NCBI GenBank assembly: GCA_013297655.1
Contig: JAAFHV010000020.1
Coordinates: 4,779 to 58,694, forward strand
Length of the DNA: 53,916 nucleotides
Direction: 5' to 3'
Source of the DNA: Myxococcales bacterium
GTDB lineage: Bacteria; Myxococcota_A; Polyangia; Polyangiales; Polyangiaceae
Numbering within the stretch: the first letter of the stretch is position 1; the number at the start of each line of letters is the position of its first letter. A program made the translations under genes and the position numbers. The notes beneath the pieces were generated by a model that had not been told where the DNA came from, made no database searches, and saw nothing but the letters and a program-made list of their open reading frames with translations. Below are positions 16,579 to 26,773 of the stretch, piece by piece.

Positions 16579-17529
16579 ATGCATTCCTATCTACGCGACG
16601 CCTGGTCGATCACGAAAGAGACATTCTCCGACTGGGACGACGATCGCGCGATGAGCTTGGCGGCCTCTTTTGCCTTCTACACCCTGCTCTCGCTCGCCCC
16701 GCTCCTCGTCATCGCGGTCTCGGGAGCAGCGCTATTCTACGGTCAGGAAGCCGCGCGCGGTGAGATCGCGGCGCAGCTCGCGAGCGTGGTCGGCACGGAG
16801 CCCGCGCGCGCGATCGAAGCCATTCTCGCGAGCGCGCAGGCGAGCGACTCCGGCGTGCTCGGTACGCTCCTCGGCGTGGTCGTGCTGTTCTTCGGTGCGT
16901 CTGGCATGTTCACCGAGCTCCAGAGCGCCCTCAACGCGGTCTGGAACGTACAGACCAGGCCCGGTCGTGGCGTTCGCGGGCTCGTCCGCGACCGCCTGTT
17001 CGCGTTCTTGATGGTCATCGCGTCCGCCGTAGTGCTGTTCGCGTCGCTCCTCCTCAGCGCGGCGCTCAGCGCGGTGGGTACGTTCGTGGGCGATACGCTC
17101 CCCGGCGGCGCCACGCTATGGCAAGTAGCGAGCACGCTCGTCTCCTTCGTGCTGACGGTCGGGCTCTTCACGGCGATCTTCAAGGTGCTCCCGGACGCCA
17201 AGGTTCCCTCCCGCGACGCCTTGACCGGCGCGGTGGTCGCCGCCATCCTTTTCACGCTCGGCAAGTGGGTGCTCGGGGTCTATCTCGGCAAAGCGTCGTT
17301 CGGCTCGGCGTACGGTGCCGCGGGCTCGTTCGTCGCGCTCGTTGTTTGGATATATTACTCGGCGCAGATTCTACTCCTCGGCGCGGAGCTCACCCAGGTC
17401 GTCGCCAGGCGGCGCGGGGTCGAGATCGAGCCGACGCCGAACGCGATACGTGTCACGTGCTCCGTGCGGCCCGCGCGCGAGGGAGAGGACGTGCGCGCGG
17501 AGGGCTCTCGAGCGCGGAGCGCGGCTTGA
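16579..17529 (+). CDS. YihY/BrkB family inner-membrane protein
   Basis: This 316-residue protein has six hydrophobic segments and the family landmarks MSLAASFAFYTLLSLAPLLVI, SGMFTELQSALNAVW, and the closing FGSAYGAAGSFVALVVWIYYSAQILLLGAELTQV. The family was once misannotated as ribonuclease BN; the molecular function is still unclear, with suggestions of transport. Its stop codon overlaps the treZ start by one base (TGATG), and the LEA-like gene ends 17 bp upstream, so the three form a tight operon. This places it with osmotic and desiccation protection. Confidence 0.92.
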   Translation: MHSYLRDAWSITKETFSDWDDDRAMSLAASFAFYTLLSLAPLLVIAVSGAALFYGQEAARGEIAAQLASVVGTEPARAIEAILASAQASDSGVLGTLLGVVVLFFGASGMFTELQSALNAVWNVQTRPGRGVRGLVRDRLFAFLMVIASAVVLFASLLLSAALSAVGTFVGDTLPGGATLWQVASTLVSFVLTVGLFTAIFKVLPDAKVPSRDALTGAVVAAILFTLGKWVLGVYLGKASFGSAYGAAGSFVALVVWIYYSAQILLLGAELTQVVARRRGVEIEPTPNAIRVTCSVRPAREGEDVRAEGSRARSAA

Positions 17530-19403
17530 TGCGAGGGCGACACGCGACCGAGGCGCTCCCCGAAGGAGTCCGGTTCTCGCTCACGGCACCGAAGGCGCGT
17601 GGCGTCGAGCTCGTGCTCGAGGGGCCGCGCGTCGGCGAGGGCTACCCGATGACGCCGGTGGACGGCGGGCGCTTCACGGCGTTCGTCCCCGGCCTTCGCC
17701 CCGGCGCACGCTACCGATACCGCGTCGATGGTGGGCCACTGCGCCCCGACCCCGTATCGCGCTCGCAACCGGAGGGACCGCACGGCCCGTCCGAGGTGAT
17801 CGATCCGAATGGGTTCGATTGGAAACATGCCGCGCGCCCGGTCGCGCTCGAAGGTGCCGTCGTCTACGAGCTCCACGTGGGGACGTTCACCCCCGAGGGC
17901 ACGTTCTTGGCGGCGGCGGCGGAGCTACCGCGCCTCGCCGCGCTCGGCATCACGCTCGTCGAGCTCATGCCGGTCGGCGACTTTTCCGGCGACTTCGGCT
18001 GGGGCTACGACGGCGTCGGGATGTTCGCGCCGTATCGCCACTACGGCCGGCCGGACGACCTCCGCACGCTCGTCGACACGGCGCACGGACACGGGCTCGG
18101 CGTCGTTCTGGATGTAGTATACAATCATTTTGGCCCCGACGGAAACTACGTTCGCGACTTTTATGACGCGTTCTTCTCCACGAAGGCGACCGCGTGGGGC
18201 GAGTGCATCGACTTCGACGGGCCGAGCTCTGCCTTCACGCGCGACTTCTTTTGTGCCAACGCGGCGTATTGGATTCGCGAGTTCCGCATGGATGGCCTCC
18301 GCCTCGACGCGACGCAAGACATCCACGACAGCTCGAAGGTCCACATCGTCGGCGACATCGTGCGCGCGGCTCGCGAGGCAGCGGGGGGGCGAGCGATCGT
18401 CGTCCTCGCGGAGAACGAGCCACAAGATCCTCGATTCGTTCGCGCAATCGACGAGGGAGGTCTCGGGTGCGACGCCTTGTGGAACGACGACTTCCAGCAC
18501 GCGGCCCACGCCGCGGCGACCGGGCGCCACGAGGCGTACTTCGGTGACACCCGCGGCACCGCGCAAGAGCTCGTGTCGGCCGTCAAGTGGGGCTTCCTGT
18601 TCCAGGGGCAATACTACCATTGGAAAAAAGGGCCACGCGGCGGGCCTGCCCTCGACCTCTCCGCGTCGCGCTTCGTTACCTATTTACAAAACCACGACCA
18701 GGTCGCGAACTCGACGAGCGGCAGGCGCCTCCACGCGCTCACGTCGCCCGGTCGCCATCGTGCCCTCCGCCTCCTCCATCTCCTCGCGCCCGGCACTCCG
18801 ATGCTCTTTCAGGGCGAAGAATACGATGCGCCGCAGCCGTTTCTCTACTTCGCGGACCACGAAGAAGAGCTCGCGGGCAAAGTCGCCGCTGGAAGGCACG
18901 AGTTCCTTACCCTCTTCCCGAGCGCGCGCGACCCCCGCGTCCGCGGCGTGATCGCGCGGCCCGGAGATCGCGGTACGTTCCTTCGCTGCAAGCTGGACCC
19001 ACGCGACAGAGCCGGCGAGCCACGGATCGGCGCGCTCGAGCTCACTCGCGATTTGCTCGCCCTCCGCCGCGCAGACCCCGTCTTCGCAGCGCAGGCGTCT
19101 GCGCGAATTCACGGCGCCGTGCTCGGGGACGAGGCGTTCGTCCTTCGCTTCTTTGGAGAAGACCGCTTCGACGACCGGCTCGTGATCGTGAACCTCGGAC
19201 GCGACCTCGATCGCATGCCCACGTCGGAGCCGCTCCTCGCGCCCTCGCCGCTCGGCCGGTGGGAGCTCGTGATCTCGAGTGAGGATCCTCGCTACGGTGG
19301 AGGCGGGACACCACCGTTCGACGGCGACGGGGAGGCAGTGCCGGTGGTCGCGGGGCACTCCGCGATCGTGCTCGCCCCACACGCTCGCCCGCGTCGCGGA
19401 TAG
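17529..19403 (+). CDS. treZ: Malto-oligosyltrehalose trehalohydrolase
   Basis: This 624-residue GH13 enzyme releases trehalose from maltooligosyl-trehalose, the last step of the TreXYZ route from glycogen. An N-terminal carbohydrate-binding beta domain precedes the barrel. Catalytic residues are visible as Asp260 in [10 protein letters not shown] (nucleophile), Glu295 in LAENE (acid/base) and Asp390 in QNHDQ. The family-typical [14 protein letters not shown] and [17 protein letters not shown] blocks are present. The ATG at 17529 overlaps the previous stop codon. The partner activities TreX and TreY follow 146 bp later as one fused protein. Confidence 0.96.
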   Translation: MRGRHATEALPEGVRFSLTAPKARGVELVLEGPRVGEGYPMTPVDGGRFTAFVPGLRPGARYRYRVDGGPLRPDPVSRSQPEGPHGPSEVIDPNGFDWKHAARPVALEGAVVYELHVGTFTPEGTFLAAAAELPRLAALGITLVELMPVGDFSGDFGWGYDGVGMFAPYRHYGRPDDLRTLVDTAHGHGLGVVLDVVYNHFGPDGNYVRDFYDAFFSTKATAWGECIDFDGPSSAFTRDFFCANAAYWIREFRMDGLRLDATQDIHDSSKVHIVGDIVRAAREAAGGRAIVVLAENEPQDPRFVRAIDEGGLGCDALWNDDFQHAAHAAATGRHEAYFGDTRGTAQELVSAVKWGFLFQGQYYHWKKGPRGGPALDLSASRFVTYLQNHDQVANSTSGRRLHALTSPGRHRALRLLHLLAPGTPMLFQGEEYDAPQPFLYFADHEEELAGKVAAGRHEFLTLFPSARDPRVRGVIARPGDRGTFLRCKLDPRDRAGEPRIGALELTRDLLALRRADPVFAAQASARIHGAVLGDEAFVLRFFGEDRFDDRLVIVNLGRDLDRMPTSEPLLAPSPLGRWELVISSEDPRYGGGGTPPFDGDGEAVPVVAGHSAIVLAPHARPRRG

Positions 19404-19522
19404 CCCACGACGGCACCGGCGCAAGGAGCGACGCGCTAGAGCTGGCGCAACTTTCCCCAGATGTCGCAGGTTGCCTCACGCCGGTGAGGCCGAAAGATGC
19501 GGGCAGTTCGGCCTTTCTTTGC

Positions 19523-19538
19523 TGGCACGCAAGTCGCT
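19523..19538 (+). promoter_or_regulatory. Sigma-54-like -24/-12 promoter for treX-treY
   Basis: TGGCACG-CAAG-TCGCT has a perfect -24 box and one mismatch at -12. The -12 C is 13 bases before the ATG at 19550, predicting a leaderless transcript; no Shine-Dalgarno precedes that ATG. Confidence 0.5.
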
Positions 19539-19549
19539 ATTGGCGCGAA

Positions 19550-22500
19550 ATGACGAGCCGCGGGAGTGCGCACCCACTCGGTGCAACATGGGACGGTGAG
19601 GGGACCAACTTCGCCCTCTACTCGGAGAACGCCACGCTCGTCGAGCTCTGCCTCGTCGACTCGGAGGGCACCGAGACGCGGCACGCGATTCGCTCGCACA
19701 CCGGCTTCGTGTGGCACGTATACGTGCCGCGAGTCGGCCCCGGACAGCGCTATGGCTATCGCGTGCACGGCCCCTACGAGCCTGCGCGCGGCCTGCGCTT
19801 CAATCCGGCCATGTTGCTCGTAGACCCGTACGCGAGAGCGATGGACGGGACGGAGCGTTGGGATGCTGGCGCCTTCGCCTACACGATCGGCGATCCGAGT
19901 GAGGACTTCGCTCGCGCGGAGGGCGACCTTCGTGGCGCGCCGCTCGGAGTCGTCGTCGACTCGAGCTTCGACTGGGAAGGCGACACGCTCCCGAAGATTC
20001 CACTTCACCGCTCCGTGATCTACGAAGTGCACGTGCGCGGGCTGACGAAGCTGCACCCCGAGGTACCGGAAGAGCTGCGCGGAACTTACGCGGGAATGGC
20101 TCACCCCGCCGTAGTTCGGCACCTGAAGGAGCTCGGCATCACCGCCGTGGAGCTCATGCCGGTGCACGCTTTCGTCGACGACAAGATGCTCGTCGACCGC
20201 GGGCTGCGGAACTACTGGGGGTATTCCAGCATAGGCTTCTTCGCGCCCGACGTGAGATACCGAAGCGGCCCCGCGCTCGCGAGCGAGGTTCGAGAATTCA
20301 AACACATGGTCAAGGCGCTCCACCGCGCCGGGATCGAGGTCATTCTCGACGTGGTCTACAACCACACCGCGGAGGGCAATCACCTCGGCCCCACCTTCGC
20401 GTTCAAGGGCATCGACAACCCTACGTATTACCGCCTGGTCGAAGGCGACCCGCGCCACTACTTCGACTACACCGGGACGGGAAACACGTTGAACGTGCGC
20501 CACCCTCAGGTGCTGACACTCATCATGGATTCGCTCCGCTATTGGGCGGGCGAGATGCACGTGGATGGCTTTCGTTTCGACCTCGCGTCCGCCCTCGCGC
20601 GAAATCTCCACGAGGTCGACAAGCTGTCGAGCTTCTTCGCGCTCATCCATCAGTCGCCCGATCTTCGTGACGTGAAGATCATCGCCGAGCCGTGGGACGT
20701 CGGCGACGGAGGCTATCAAGTCGGCAACTTCCCGGTCCGATGGGCGGAGTGGAACGGACGCTTCCGCGACACGATCAGGAAGCTCTGGGCCCATGGCGAG
20801 AACACTGGCGAAGTGGGCTATCGCCTCACCGGCTCGAGCGATCTCTACGAGTCGAGCGGGCGGCGCCCCTCTGCGAGCATCAACCTCGTGACTGCCCACG
20901 ATGGCTTCACGCTCGACGATCTCGTCACCTACCAGCACAAGCACAACGAAGCGAACGGGGAGGACAACCGCGACGGCAACGACCACGAGCATAGCCAGAA
21001 CGGAGGCGTGGAGGGCCCGACCGACGACGCGGTGGTGAATGCCTTTCGGCGTCGCCAACGGCGTAATTTACTCGCCACGCTCATCCTCTCCCAGGGCACG
21101 CCACTCCTCGTCGCGGGCGACGAGATGGGCCGCACCCAGCGCGGGAACAACAACGCGTACTGTCAAGACAACGAGACGAGCTGGGTCGATTGGGACCTGG
21201 ACGACGAACGAAGGGCGCTCCTCGAGATTACGAAGCGACTCCTCCGTTTGCGTCGGGAGCACCCCGCCCTCCAGCGCGCCAAGTTCTTCCAGGGGAGGGC
21301 GATCTACGGGACGTCGCTCACCGACATCATGTGGTTCCACCCCGACGGTCGACGCTGGGAGACGGCGGAGGACGCGACCTCGGCGGCGTTCATGGTGTTC
21401 CTCGCCGGGCGCGGCATCGACGACACGGACGAGCGCGGGAGGCCCATCGTCGACGACGACTTTTTACTGGCCTTCAACGCCTCGCCGAACGAAGTCACGA
21501 TGCGATTGCCAATGCCGGGTCCCGCGCTCGAGGCATGGACTTGCCTCGTCGATACGGCGAACGACGGCGCCGAGGAGACCGTCGCCGGAGGTGCCGAGAC
21601 GACGCTCGTCGGTAGCTCGCTCAAGTTCTTCCGCGCACCGTCCCGGGTGGTGCGAACGGGCGGCGCGCGCCATTCGCTCGGCGCGACGTACCGATTGCAG
21701 CTCGGGCCTACGTTCGGCTTCGCGGCTGCGGCTTCCCTCGTTGGGTATCTGGCCGACCTCGGGGTGACCGACCTCTACGTATCTCCGGTGATGGGCGCGG
21801 CGGCGGGCAGCACCCACGGCTACGACGTGGTGGACCACCAGCGCGTCGACGCGGCCCTCGGCGGGGAAGAGGGACTCGTACGTCTATCGGACGTGCTCCG
21901 CGAGCGCGGAATGGGGCTCGTCATCGATTGGGTCCCGAACCATATGGGCATCCAAGGCGGGCAAAACCTCGCTTGGGACGACGTGCTCGAGAGCGGCCCG
22001 AGCTCCGTCCATAGTGACGCATTCGACATCGACTGGAACCCTCCGAAGGCAGACCTCAAGAACCGAGTCCTACTCCCCATCCTCAGCGAATCGTACGGTG
22101 AATCGCTCGAGAGCGGGTCGCTCCGCGTCGCGTGGGACGACGAGCGCTTCCGAGTCGTTTACGGTACTCGCAAGTTGCCACTCGGACCGAAGACGATCTT
22201 GCCCATTCTAGAGACGGCCCGCGCGCGCTGCGGGCTCGAGGACGAATCACGGGAAATGCAGGAGCTCGCGAGCATCGAGTTCTCCCTTCGGAGCCTACCT
22301 TCCGCCTCCGACACGACGCCCGAGCAGCGAAGAGAACGTGCGCGCGAGAAGGAGGTCGTCAAACGTAGGCTCGCGACCCTCGTCGAAGCGAACCCCGCGG
22401 TCCGCGCCGCGATCGACGAAGCGCTCGTCGTGCTCAACGGACGCCCGGACGACACGCGGAGCTTCGACGCGCTCGACCAGCTCTTGATGGCGCAGAGCTA

Positions 22501-24517
22501 TCGGCTCGCATTTTGGCGGGTCGCAGCAGAGGAGATCAACTACCGAAGGTTCTTCGACGTGAACGATTTGGCGGCCATACGGATGGAGAGTGAGCCCATC
22601 TTCGACGCTGCTCACGCGCTGGTCGGTCGTCTCTACGAGGAGGGTCGCTTCGAGGCCCTTCGCCTCGACCACACCGACGGGCTCTATGATCCCAGCGGCT
22701 ACTTCGAGGCTCTCCAACGCACGCTCCGCCCGGCGGCACGGAGCAGCGCCGCCGACAACCCCGACGATCGCGCGCGGCCGGTGCCGATCCTCGTCGAGAA
22801 GATCGTCGGGAGGGGCGAGGTGCTGCCGTCGTCGTGGGCGGTCGACGGAACGACGGGATACGAGCACGCCGTCGCAGTGCAGGGACTCTGGGTCGATCCG
22901 GCGGCGGAAGAGACGTTCACGCGCCTCTACCGGCGCTTCACCGGCGACGACGCGTCGTTCGAGGAGCACGTTCGCGCGAGCAAGAAGCACGTCCTCACGT
23001 ACTCGCTCTCGAGCGAGCTCAATATGCTCGCGCGGATGCTCGAGGGGATCGCTGGCAAGAACCGGCGCTGGCGCGACTTCACCCTCATCTCGCTCACGCG
23101 CGCCCTCCGCGAGACGCTCGCCGCGTTCGGTGTATACCGCACCTATATTCGCGCCGGAGAGCGCCCCTCCGCGGAGGACCGGCGGCACGTAGAAGAGGCG
23201 ATCGCCCTCGCGCGAAAGGCCGCGCCGTCGATCGCGGGCGAAGTGTTCCAATTCCTTCGCGACGCGATGCTCGTCAGCGTCGACGTTCCAGAGGAGGAGC
23301 GAAGGCAAATAGAGAGGTTCGCGCTTCGTGTACAGCAAGCGTCCGCCCCGGTCATGGCCAAGTCGGTGGAAGACACTGCGTTTTACCGGTACGCGCGGCT
23401 TTTGTCGCTCAACGAGGTCGGCGGCAGCCCGGAGATCTTCGGACGCTCGGTCGACGACCTTCACGCTCTCAACGCACTGCGCGCGCGCTGTTGGCCACTC
23501 TCGATGACCTCGCAGTCCACCCACGACACGAAGCGCGGGGAGGATGCTTCGGTACGCATCTCGGCCCTTACGGAGGTTCCCGAGGCGTTCACGCGCGCGC
23601 TCGGTCGCCTCCGGGAACGCGCGCGTCACTTCGAGACCATCGTCGACGGAAAGCGGGCGCCGAGCCCCACACTTCAGTACGCGTTCTGGCAAGCGCTCGT
23701 CGGCACTCTCCCGTTCGGATGGGACGGGCAGTCCGGTATCGCCTCCCTCGTATCACGAATGAGCGATTACCTCCTCAAGGCCGCAAAAGAGGCGAAACAA
23801 GAGACGTTGTGGACGCACCCGAACGACGCGTTCGACGCCGCGATCGGCCCGTTCGTGAAGGGCGCGATCGAGGACGGCGGGGTACGCGAAATCTTGCTCG
23901 AGCTCACCACGGCGATAGAGCCGATAGCGATTCAGAACGCGCTCGCGCAGACCACTCTCAAGATCACGAGCCCAGGGATCCCGGACACGTATCAAGGCTC
24001 GGAGACGTGGAATCAGAGCCTCGTCGACCCCGACAACCGCGCGCCCGTCGACTTCGCTTCGCTGCGGGCTCGGCTCGGCTCGCTTCGCGCACGGATCCGC
24101 GCCGCCGGCGACGATCGCACGCCTTTGGTGCGCGAGCTCGTCTCCTCGGCGAGCGACGGCACCATCAAGCTGTTCGTCACGCACCTCCTCTTGGCCCTCC
24201 GCCAGCGGGAGCGAGAGCTCTTCTTGCGGGGAGACTACGAGGCCATCGCCGGCACCGGGCAGGTGGTCGCGTTCACCCGCGGCTTCGGCGAGTCGCGCGT
24301 CGTGGTCGTCGTCCCACGCCTCGTCGCGACGCGCAGCACGCCCTTCGCGATCGGAGCCGACGCTTGGGGCGACACGTGCTTGGCGATCGGGCATCGTGGC
24401 GTGTACGAAAACGTTTTCACGGCGCGCGAGGTGCACCTCGAAGACAGCGTGAAGCTCGGGGAGCTCTTCGCGGAGTTGCCGATCGCAGTGCTGGTTCGCC
24501 GCGGACGGGCGGAGTGA
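19550..24517 (+). CDS. treX-treY: Fused glycogen debranching enzyme TreX/GlgX and malto-oligosyltrehalose synthase TreY
   Basis: This 1655-residue protein carries two GH13 enzymes in one chain. Residues 1 to about 705 are an isoamylase-type debranching enzyme beginning [19 protein letters not shown], with catalytic Asp344 in GFRFDLA, Glu380 in IIAEPWD and Asp451 in TAHDGFT. From about residue 705 the chain restarts as TreY ([16 protein letters not shown]), with Asp1040 in LRLDHTDGL, Glu1083 in LVEKIVG and Asp1326 in STHDTKR. Together they would debranch glycogen and convert chain ends to maltooligosyl-trehalose for TreZ. I see no frameshift at the junction. The ATG at 19550 is chosen because homology starts immediately after; it has no Shine-Dalgarno. 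An ATG at 19484 is possible if transcribed from treZ. Confidence 0.95.
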   Translation: MTSRGSAHPLGATWDGEGTNFALYSENATLVELCLVDSEGTETRHAIRSHTGFVWHVYVPRVGPGQRYGYRVHGPYEPARGLRFNPAMLLVDPYARAMDGTERWDAGAFAYTIGDPSEDFARAEGDLRGAPLGVVVDSSFDWEGDTLPKIPLHRSVIYEVHVRGLTKLHPEVPEELRGTYAGMAHPAVVRHLKELGITAVELMPVHAFVDDKMLVDRGLRNYWGYSSIGFFAPDVRYRSGPALASEVREFKHMVKALHRAGIEVILDVVYNHTAEGNHLGPTFAFKGIDNPTYYRLVEGDPRHYFDYTGTGNTLNVRHPQVLTLIMDSLRYWAGEMHVDGFRFDLASALARNLHEVDKLSSFFALIHQSPDLRDVKIIAEPWDVGDGGYQVGNFPVRWAEWNGRFRDTIRKLWAHGENTGEVGYRLTGSSDLYESSGRRPSASINLVTAHDGFTLDDLVTYQHKHNEANGEDNRDGNDHEHSQNGGVEGPTDDAVVNAFRRRQRRNLLATLILSQGTPLLVAGDEMGRTQRGNNNAYCQDNETSWVDWDLDDERRALLEITKRLLRLRREHPALQRAKFFQGRAIYGTSLTDIMWFHPDGRRWETAEDATSAAFMVFLAGRGIDDTDERGRPIVDDDFLLAFNASPNEVTMRLPMPGPALEAWTCLVDTANDGAEETVAGGAETTLVGSSLKFFRAPSRVVRTGGARHSLGATYRLQLGPTFGFAAAASLVGYLADLGVTDLYVSPVMGAAAGSTHGYDVVDHQRVDAALGGEEGLVRLSDVLRERGMGLVIDWVPNHMGIQGGQNLAWDDVLESGPSSVHSDAFDIDWNPPKADLKNRVLLPILSESYGESLESGSLRVAWDDERFRVVYGTRKLPLGPKTILPILETARARCGLEDESREMQELASIEFSLRSLPSASDTTPEQRRERAREKEVVKRRLATLVEANPAVRAAIDEALVVLNGRPDDTRSFDALDQLLMAQSYRLAFWRVAAEEINYRRFFDVNDLAAIRMESEPIFDAAHALVGRLYEEGRFEALRLDHTDGLYDPSGYFEALQRTLRPAARSSAADNPDDRARPVPILVEKIVGRGEVLPSSWAVDGTTGYEHAVAVQGLWVDPAAEETFTRLYRRFTGDDASFEEHVRASKKHVLTYSLSSELNMLARMLEGIAGKNRRWRDFTLISLTRALRETLAAFGVYRTYIRAGERPSAEDRRHVEEAIALARKAAPSIAGEVFQFLRDAMLVSVDVPEEERRQIERFALRVQQASAPVMAKSVEDTAFYRYARLLSLNEVGGSPEIFGRSVDDLHALNALRARCWPLSMTSQSTHDTKRGEDASVRISALTEVPEAFTRALGRLRERARHFETIVDGKRAPSPTLQYAFWQALVGTLPFGWDGQSGIASLVSRMSDYLLKAAKEAKQETLWTHPNDAFDAAIGPFVKGAIEDGGVREILLELTTAIEPIAIQNALAQTTLKITSPGIPDTYQGSETWNQSLVDPDNRAPVDFASLRARLGSLRARIRAAGDDRTPLVRELVSSASDGTIKLFVTHLLLALRQRERELFLRGDYEAIAGTGQVVAFTRGFGESRVVVVVPRLVATRSTPFAIGADAWGDTCLAIGHRGVYENVFTAREVHLEDSVKLGELFAELPIAVLVRRGRAE

Positions 24518-24623
24518 GCGCGTCACGTCGCGGCGCGTAGCCGCCCCGCGTCGCAAGAAAAGCTGGAGACATTCGCGGGCGAGCGTACTCTCGGAAGGAC
24601 CACGCTGGCGGGGGCCTGTCTTG

Positions 24624-25658
24624 GTGTGCACGAGGGCCACTTTGTTTCGTCACCGATTTGCAACGTTCAGACTGTTCGCGCTCCTCCCCCTCCTCGCCCT
24701 CGCCCTCGGAGCGCCTACCGCGTGCGGCGACTCCGGAGACACGGGCAGCGACGGCGCTGCTCCCGTGCCGAGCGAAGAGGTCGACGCGGCTCTCCTCCCG
24801 GAGGACGCGTCGACGAGCGATGCGGCGACGAGCGACGCGCGGCCACCTTCCGACGGAGCAGTCGAGTGCAGCGACGAGCGCCTCCGCGTGGTCGCGGGCA
24901 ACCTCTCCGGCGCAGGAGGAACATACGACGACGGTCGCGGGACGCGTATCTTCAAGGGGCTCCGCCCGGACGTCGCGCTCGTACAAGAGCTCCGCGTCGG
25001 CGACAACTCCACCGCCGCGCAGCGCGCGTTCGTCGACGCCGCGTTCGGCACCGGGTACGCGTTCGTGCGCGGGTCGCTCTTCGGAGCGGTCGACATTCCG
25101 AACGCCGTCGTATCTCGATTCCCTATCGTCGAGTCCGGAGAGTGGACCGACCCGCTCGTGAGCAATCGAACGTTCGTGTGGGCACGCATCGACGTGCCGG
25201 GGGCGGCCGATCTGTGGGCCGTCAGCGTTCACCTCCTCACCACCAACGCGACCGAGCGTGGCAACGAGGCGGCGGCGCTCGTGACGTTCATGAAGGGCGT
25301 TCCAGCCGGGTCGCTCCTGTTGGTCGGCGGCGATTTGAATACCAACTCCAGAGCCGAACAGGCAGTCACGAACCTCGGGGCGGTGTTCGTGACGGAGGGG
25401 CCATATCCAATGGATCAGGCCGGTAACGCGAACACCAACACCCCTCGATCGCGACCCTACGACTGGGTGCTCGCCGGCGGCGCGCTCGAAGCGTGCAAGA
25501 CGCCGGTCACGATCGGCGCGGATAGTTACGTCGGCGGCCTCGTATTCGACTCGCGTGCCTACGCGCCTCTCTCGGACGTCGCGCCAGTGGAGCTCGCAGA
25601 CAGCGACTCGCCGCTCCAACACATGGCCGTCGTGCGGGACTTTTTCGTTCCGAGGTGA
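24624..25658 (+). CDS. Endonuclease/exonuclease/phosphatase-fold lipoprotein
   Basis: This protein (344 residues from GTG at 24624; TTG at 24621 is also possible) has a hydrophobic N-terminus ending in a cysteine near residue 34 (GAPTAC-GDSG), followed by an Asp/Ala/Ser/Pro-rich linker to about residue 75. The rest has the EEP fold: LRVVAGNLSG with the metal-site Asn, VALVQELR, a long strand with NAVVSRFPI, LLVGGDLNTN with Asp and Asn, and the closing DSPLQHMAVV with the catalytic His. It could be a secreted phosphodiesterase or nuclease; the exact substrate is unknown. The lipobox has Pro at -3 and is imperfect. Confidence 0.8.
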   Translation: MCTRATLFRHRFATFRLFALLPLLALALGAPTACGDSGDTGSDGAAPVPSEEVDAALLPEDASTSDAATSDARPPSDGAVECSDERLRVVAGNLSGAGGTYDDGRGTRIFKGLRPDVALVQELRVGDNSTAAQRAFVDAAFGTGYAFVRGSLFGAVDIPNAVVSRFPIVESGEWTDPLVSNRTFVWARIDVPGAADLWAVSVHLLTTNATERGNEAAALVTFMKGVPAGSLLLVGGDLNTNSRAEQAVTNLGAVFVTEGPYPMDQAGNANTNTPRSRPYDWVLAGGALEACKTPVTIGADSYVGGLVFDSRAYAPLSDVAPVELADSDSPLQHMAVVRDFFVPR

Positions 25659-25670
25659 GGCGACGCAGCA

Positions 25671-25698
25671 CGAAAACGCACGTGAGCGCGCGTTTTCG
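25671..25698. terminator. Perfect 9-bp stem hairpin between two lipoprotein genes
   Basis: CGAAAACGC and GCGTTTTCG form a perfect 9-bp stem around a 10-base loop, 13 bp after the EEP gene. The T-run is inside the stem rather than after it, so it is a probable but not classical terminator. It lies 20 bp before the next ATG. Confidence 0.55.
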
Positions 25699-25718
25699 AG
25701 TCGTGTTACCGTGGAGCG

Positions 25719-26591
25719 ATGGTGGTTCGGCGCCTCCTCGCGGTTCTGTCGTTCGTAGGGGGCGGCGTCGTGGTGGCGGCGTGCCTCTTTCCGGGCCTCG
25801 CGGAGCTCGGAGAGTGCGCAGGCGGCGCGTGTGAGGACGGCGCGGTCGCCGCTGGCGATACCGCACCACCTCCCGCCGACGGCGCCCTGCCTCCCAGCGA
25901 CGGCGGTACGGGCGACAGCGCCTCGAACGCGGACGGCGCGCCGATCGGGTGCCCCCTCGGCACCGTCGCTGTCGCCGACTACTGCATCGACGCGACCGAG
26001 GTCACGGAGGGCGATTGGGACGCTTTTCGTGCCGCGCTCGACGTACCCAAGGTCACGACCCCGGAGTGTGCGTGGAAGAACGACGTCTGGAACGCGCCAT
26101 TTCGCAAGCTCGGGCCTAAATTTCCGGTCACCGGCATCGACTGGTGCGACGCCTACGCCTTTTGCAAATGGAAGGGCAAGCGGCTCTGCGGCAAGGTTGG
26201 CGGGGGCGCGAACACGAGCGACACGGAGTTCACGGCGCAGTCGGCGGAGTGGGTGCGCGCGTGCAACGGCGGCAACGCCTCCCGCGGGTTCCAGTATGGC
26301 GCCGACTACGACGCGGGCGCCTGCCACGAGAACGCGACCCCGCTCGAGGTCGCGACGAAGGTGACCTGCCAAGGCCCGACCCCAGGGCTCTTCGACATGA
26401 ACGGCAATGTAGGCGAGTGGGACGACTCCTGCGACCCGGTCGGCGCGGAGCCAAAGACCACCGTGTGCCGCTTCCGCCCGCCTGGCTCGTTCGGTCGCGG
26501 GGCGAATCACTGCACGTTCGTCAACCAGAACTCCAAAGCCGCGCGCGAGGGTCGCACCAACGCGGTCGGATTTCGCTGCTGCGCTCAGTAA
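25719..26591 (+). CDS. SUMF1/formylglycine-generating enzyme-fold lipoprotein
   Basis: This 290-residue protein has a signal ending in VVAAC (Cys22) and an Asp/Ala/Pro/Gly-rich linker to about residue 75. The folded part has SUMF1 (FGE-sulfatase) landmarks: YCIDATEVTEGDWDAF, FPVTGIDWCDAYAFCKWKGKRL, a segment like TEFTAQSAEWVRAC, GLFDMNGNVGEWDD and GFRCC at the end. Many bacterial members of this fold are not formylglycine-generating enzymes but ligand-binding or signalling-associated surface proteins. About ten cysteines suggest disulfides outside the cytoplasm. No sulfatase gene is nearby, so enzymatic activity is doubtful. Confidence 0.85.
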   Translation: MVVRRLLAVLSFVGGGVVVAACLFPGLAELGECAGGACEDGAVAAGDTAPPPADGALPPSDGGTGDSASNADGAPIGCPLGTVAVADYCIDATEVTEGDWDAFRAALDVPKVTTPECAWKNDVWNAPFRKLGPKFPVTGIDWCDAYAFCKWKGKRLCGKVGGGANTSDTEFTAQSAEWVRACNGGNASRGFQYGADYDAGACHENATPLEVATKVTCQGPTPGLFDMNGNVGEWDDSCDPVGAEPKTTVCRFRPPGSFGRGANHCTFVNQNSKAAREGRTNAVGFRCCAQ

Positions 26592-26612
26592 CGTGCGCGT
26601 GCGCGTGCACGC
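26591..26612. other. Alternating purine-pyrimidine tract
   Basis: Twenty-two bases alternate strictly purine-pyrimidine (mainly GTGCGC units) directly at the end of the SUMF1-type gene. Such a tract can adopt Z-DNA under supercoiling. A role is not implied. Confidence 0.5.
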
Positions 26613-26773
26613 CCGCTTCGGCGTCGCCGGCAGGCCCGGAAAGTAGCTTCGATCGTCGCGTTTTGGCGTGGCTCGGACCTGCTCGCTCGCCCGCGCCTCG
26701 GCGAGACCCGCACGAGACCAACCAAATCGGGCGTTCGCGCGTAGTGTTCGTCCGCTACGCTCGAAGGATAGGG

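Noticed and set aside
19436-21058. 540-residue minus-strand frame opposite TreX
   Set aside because: Composition mirrors the TreX codons; no motif, and it would overlap a catalytically complete enzyme.
24417-26510. 697-residue minus-strand frame opposite the two lipoprotein genes
   Set aside because: Lipobox signals and EEP/SUMF1 motifs clearly place the genes on the plus strand.
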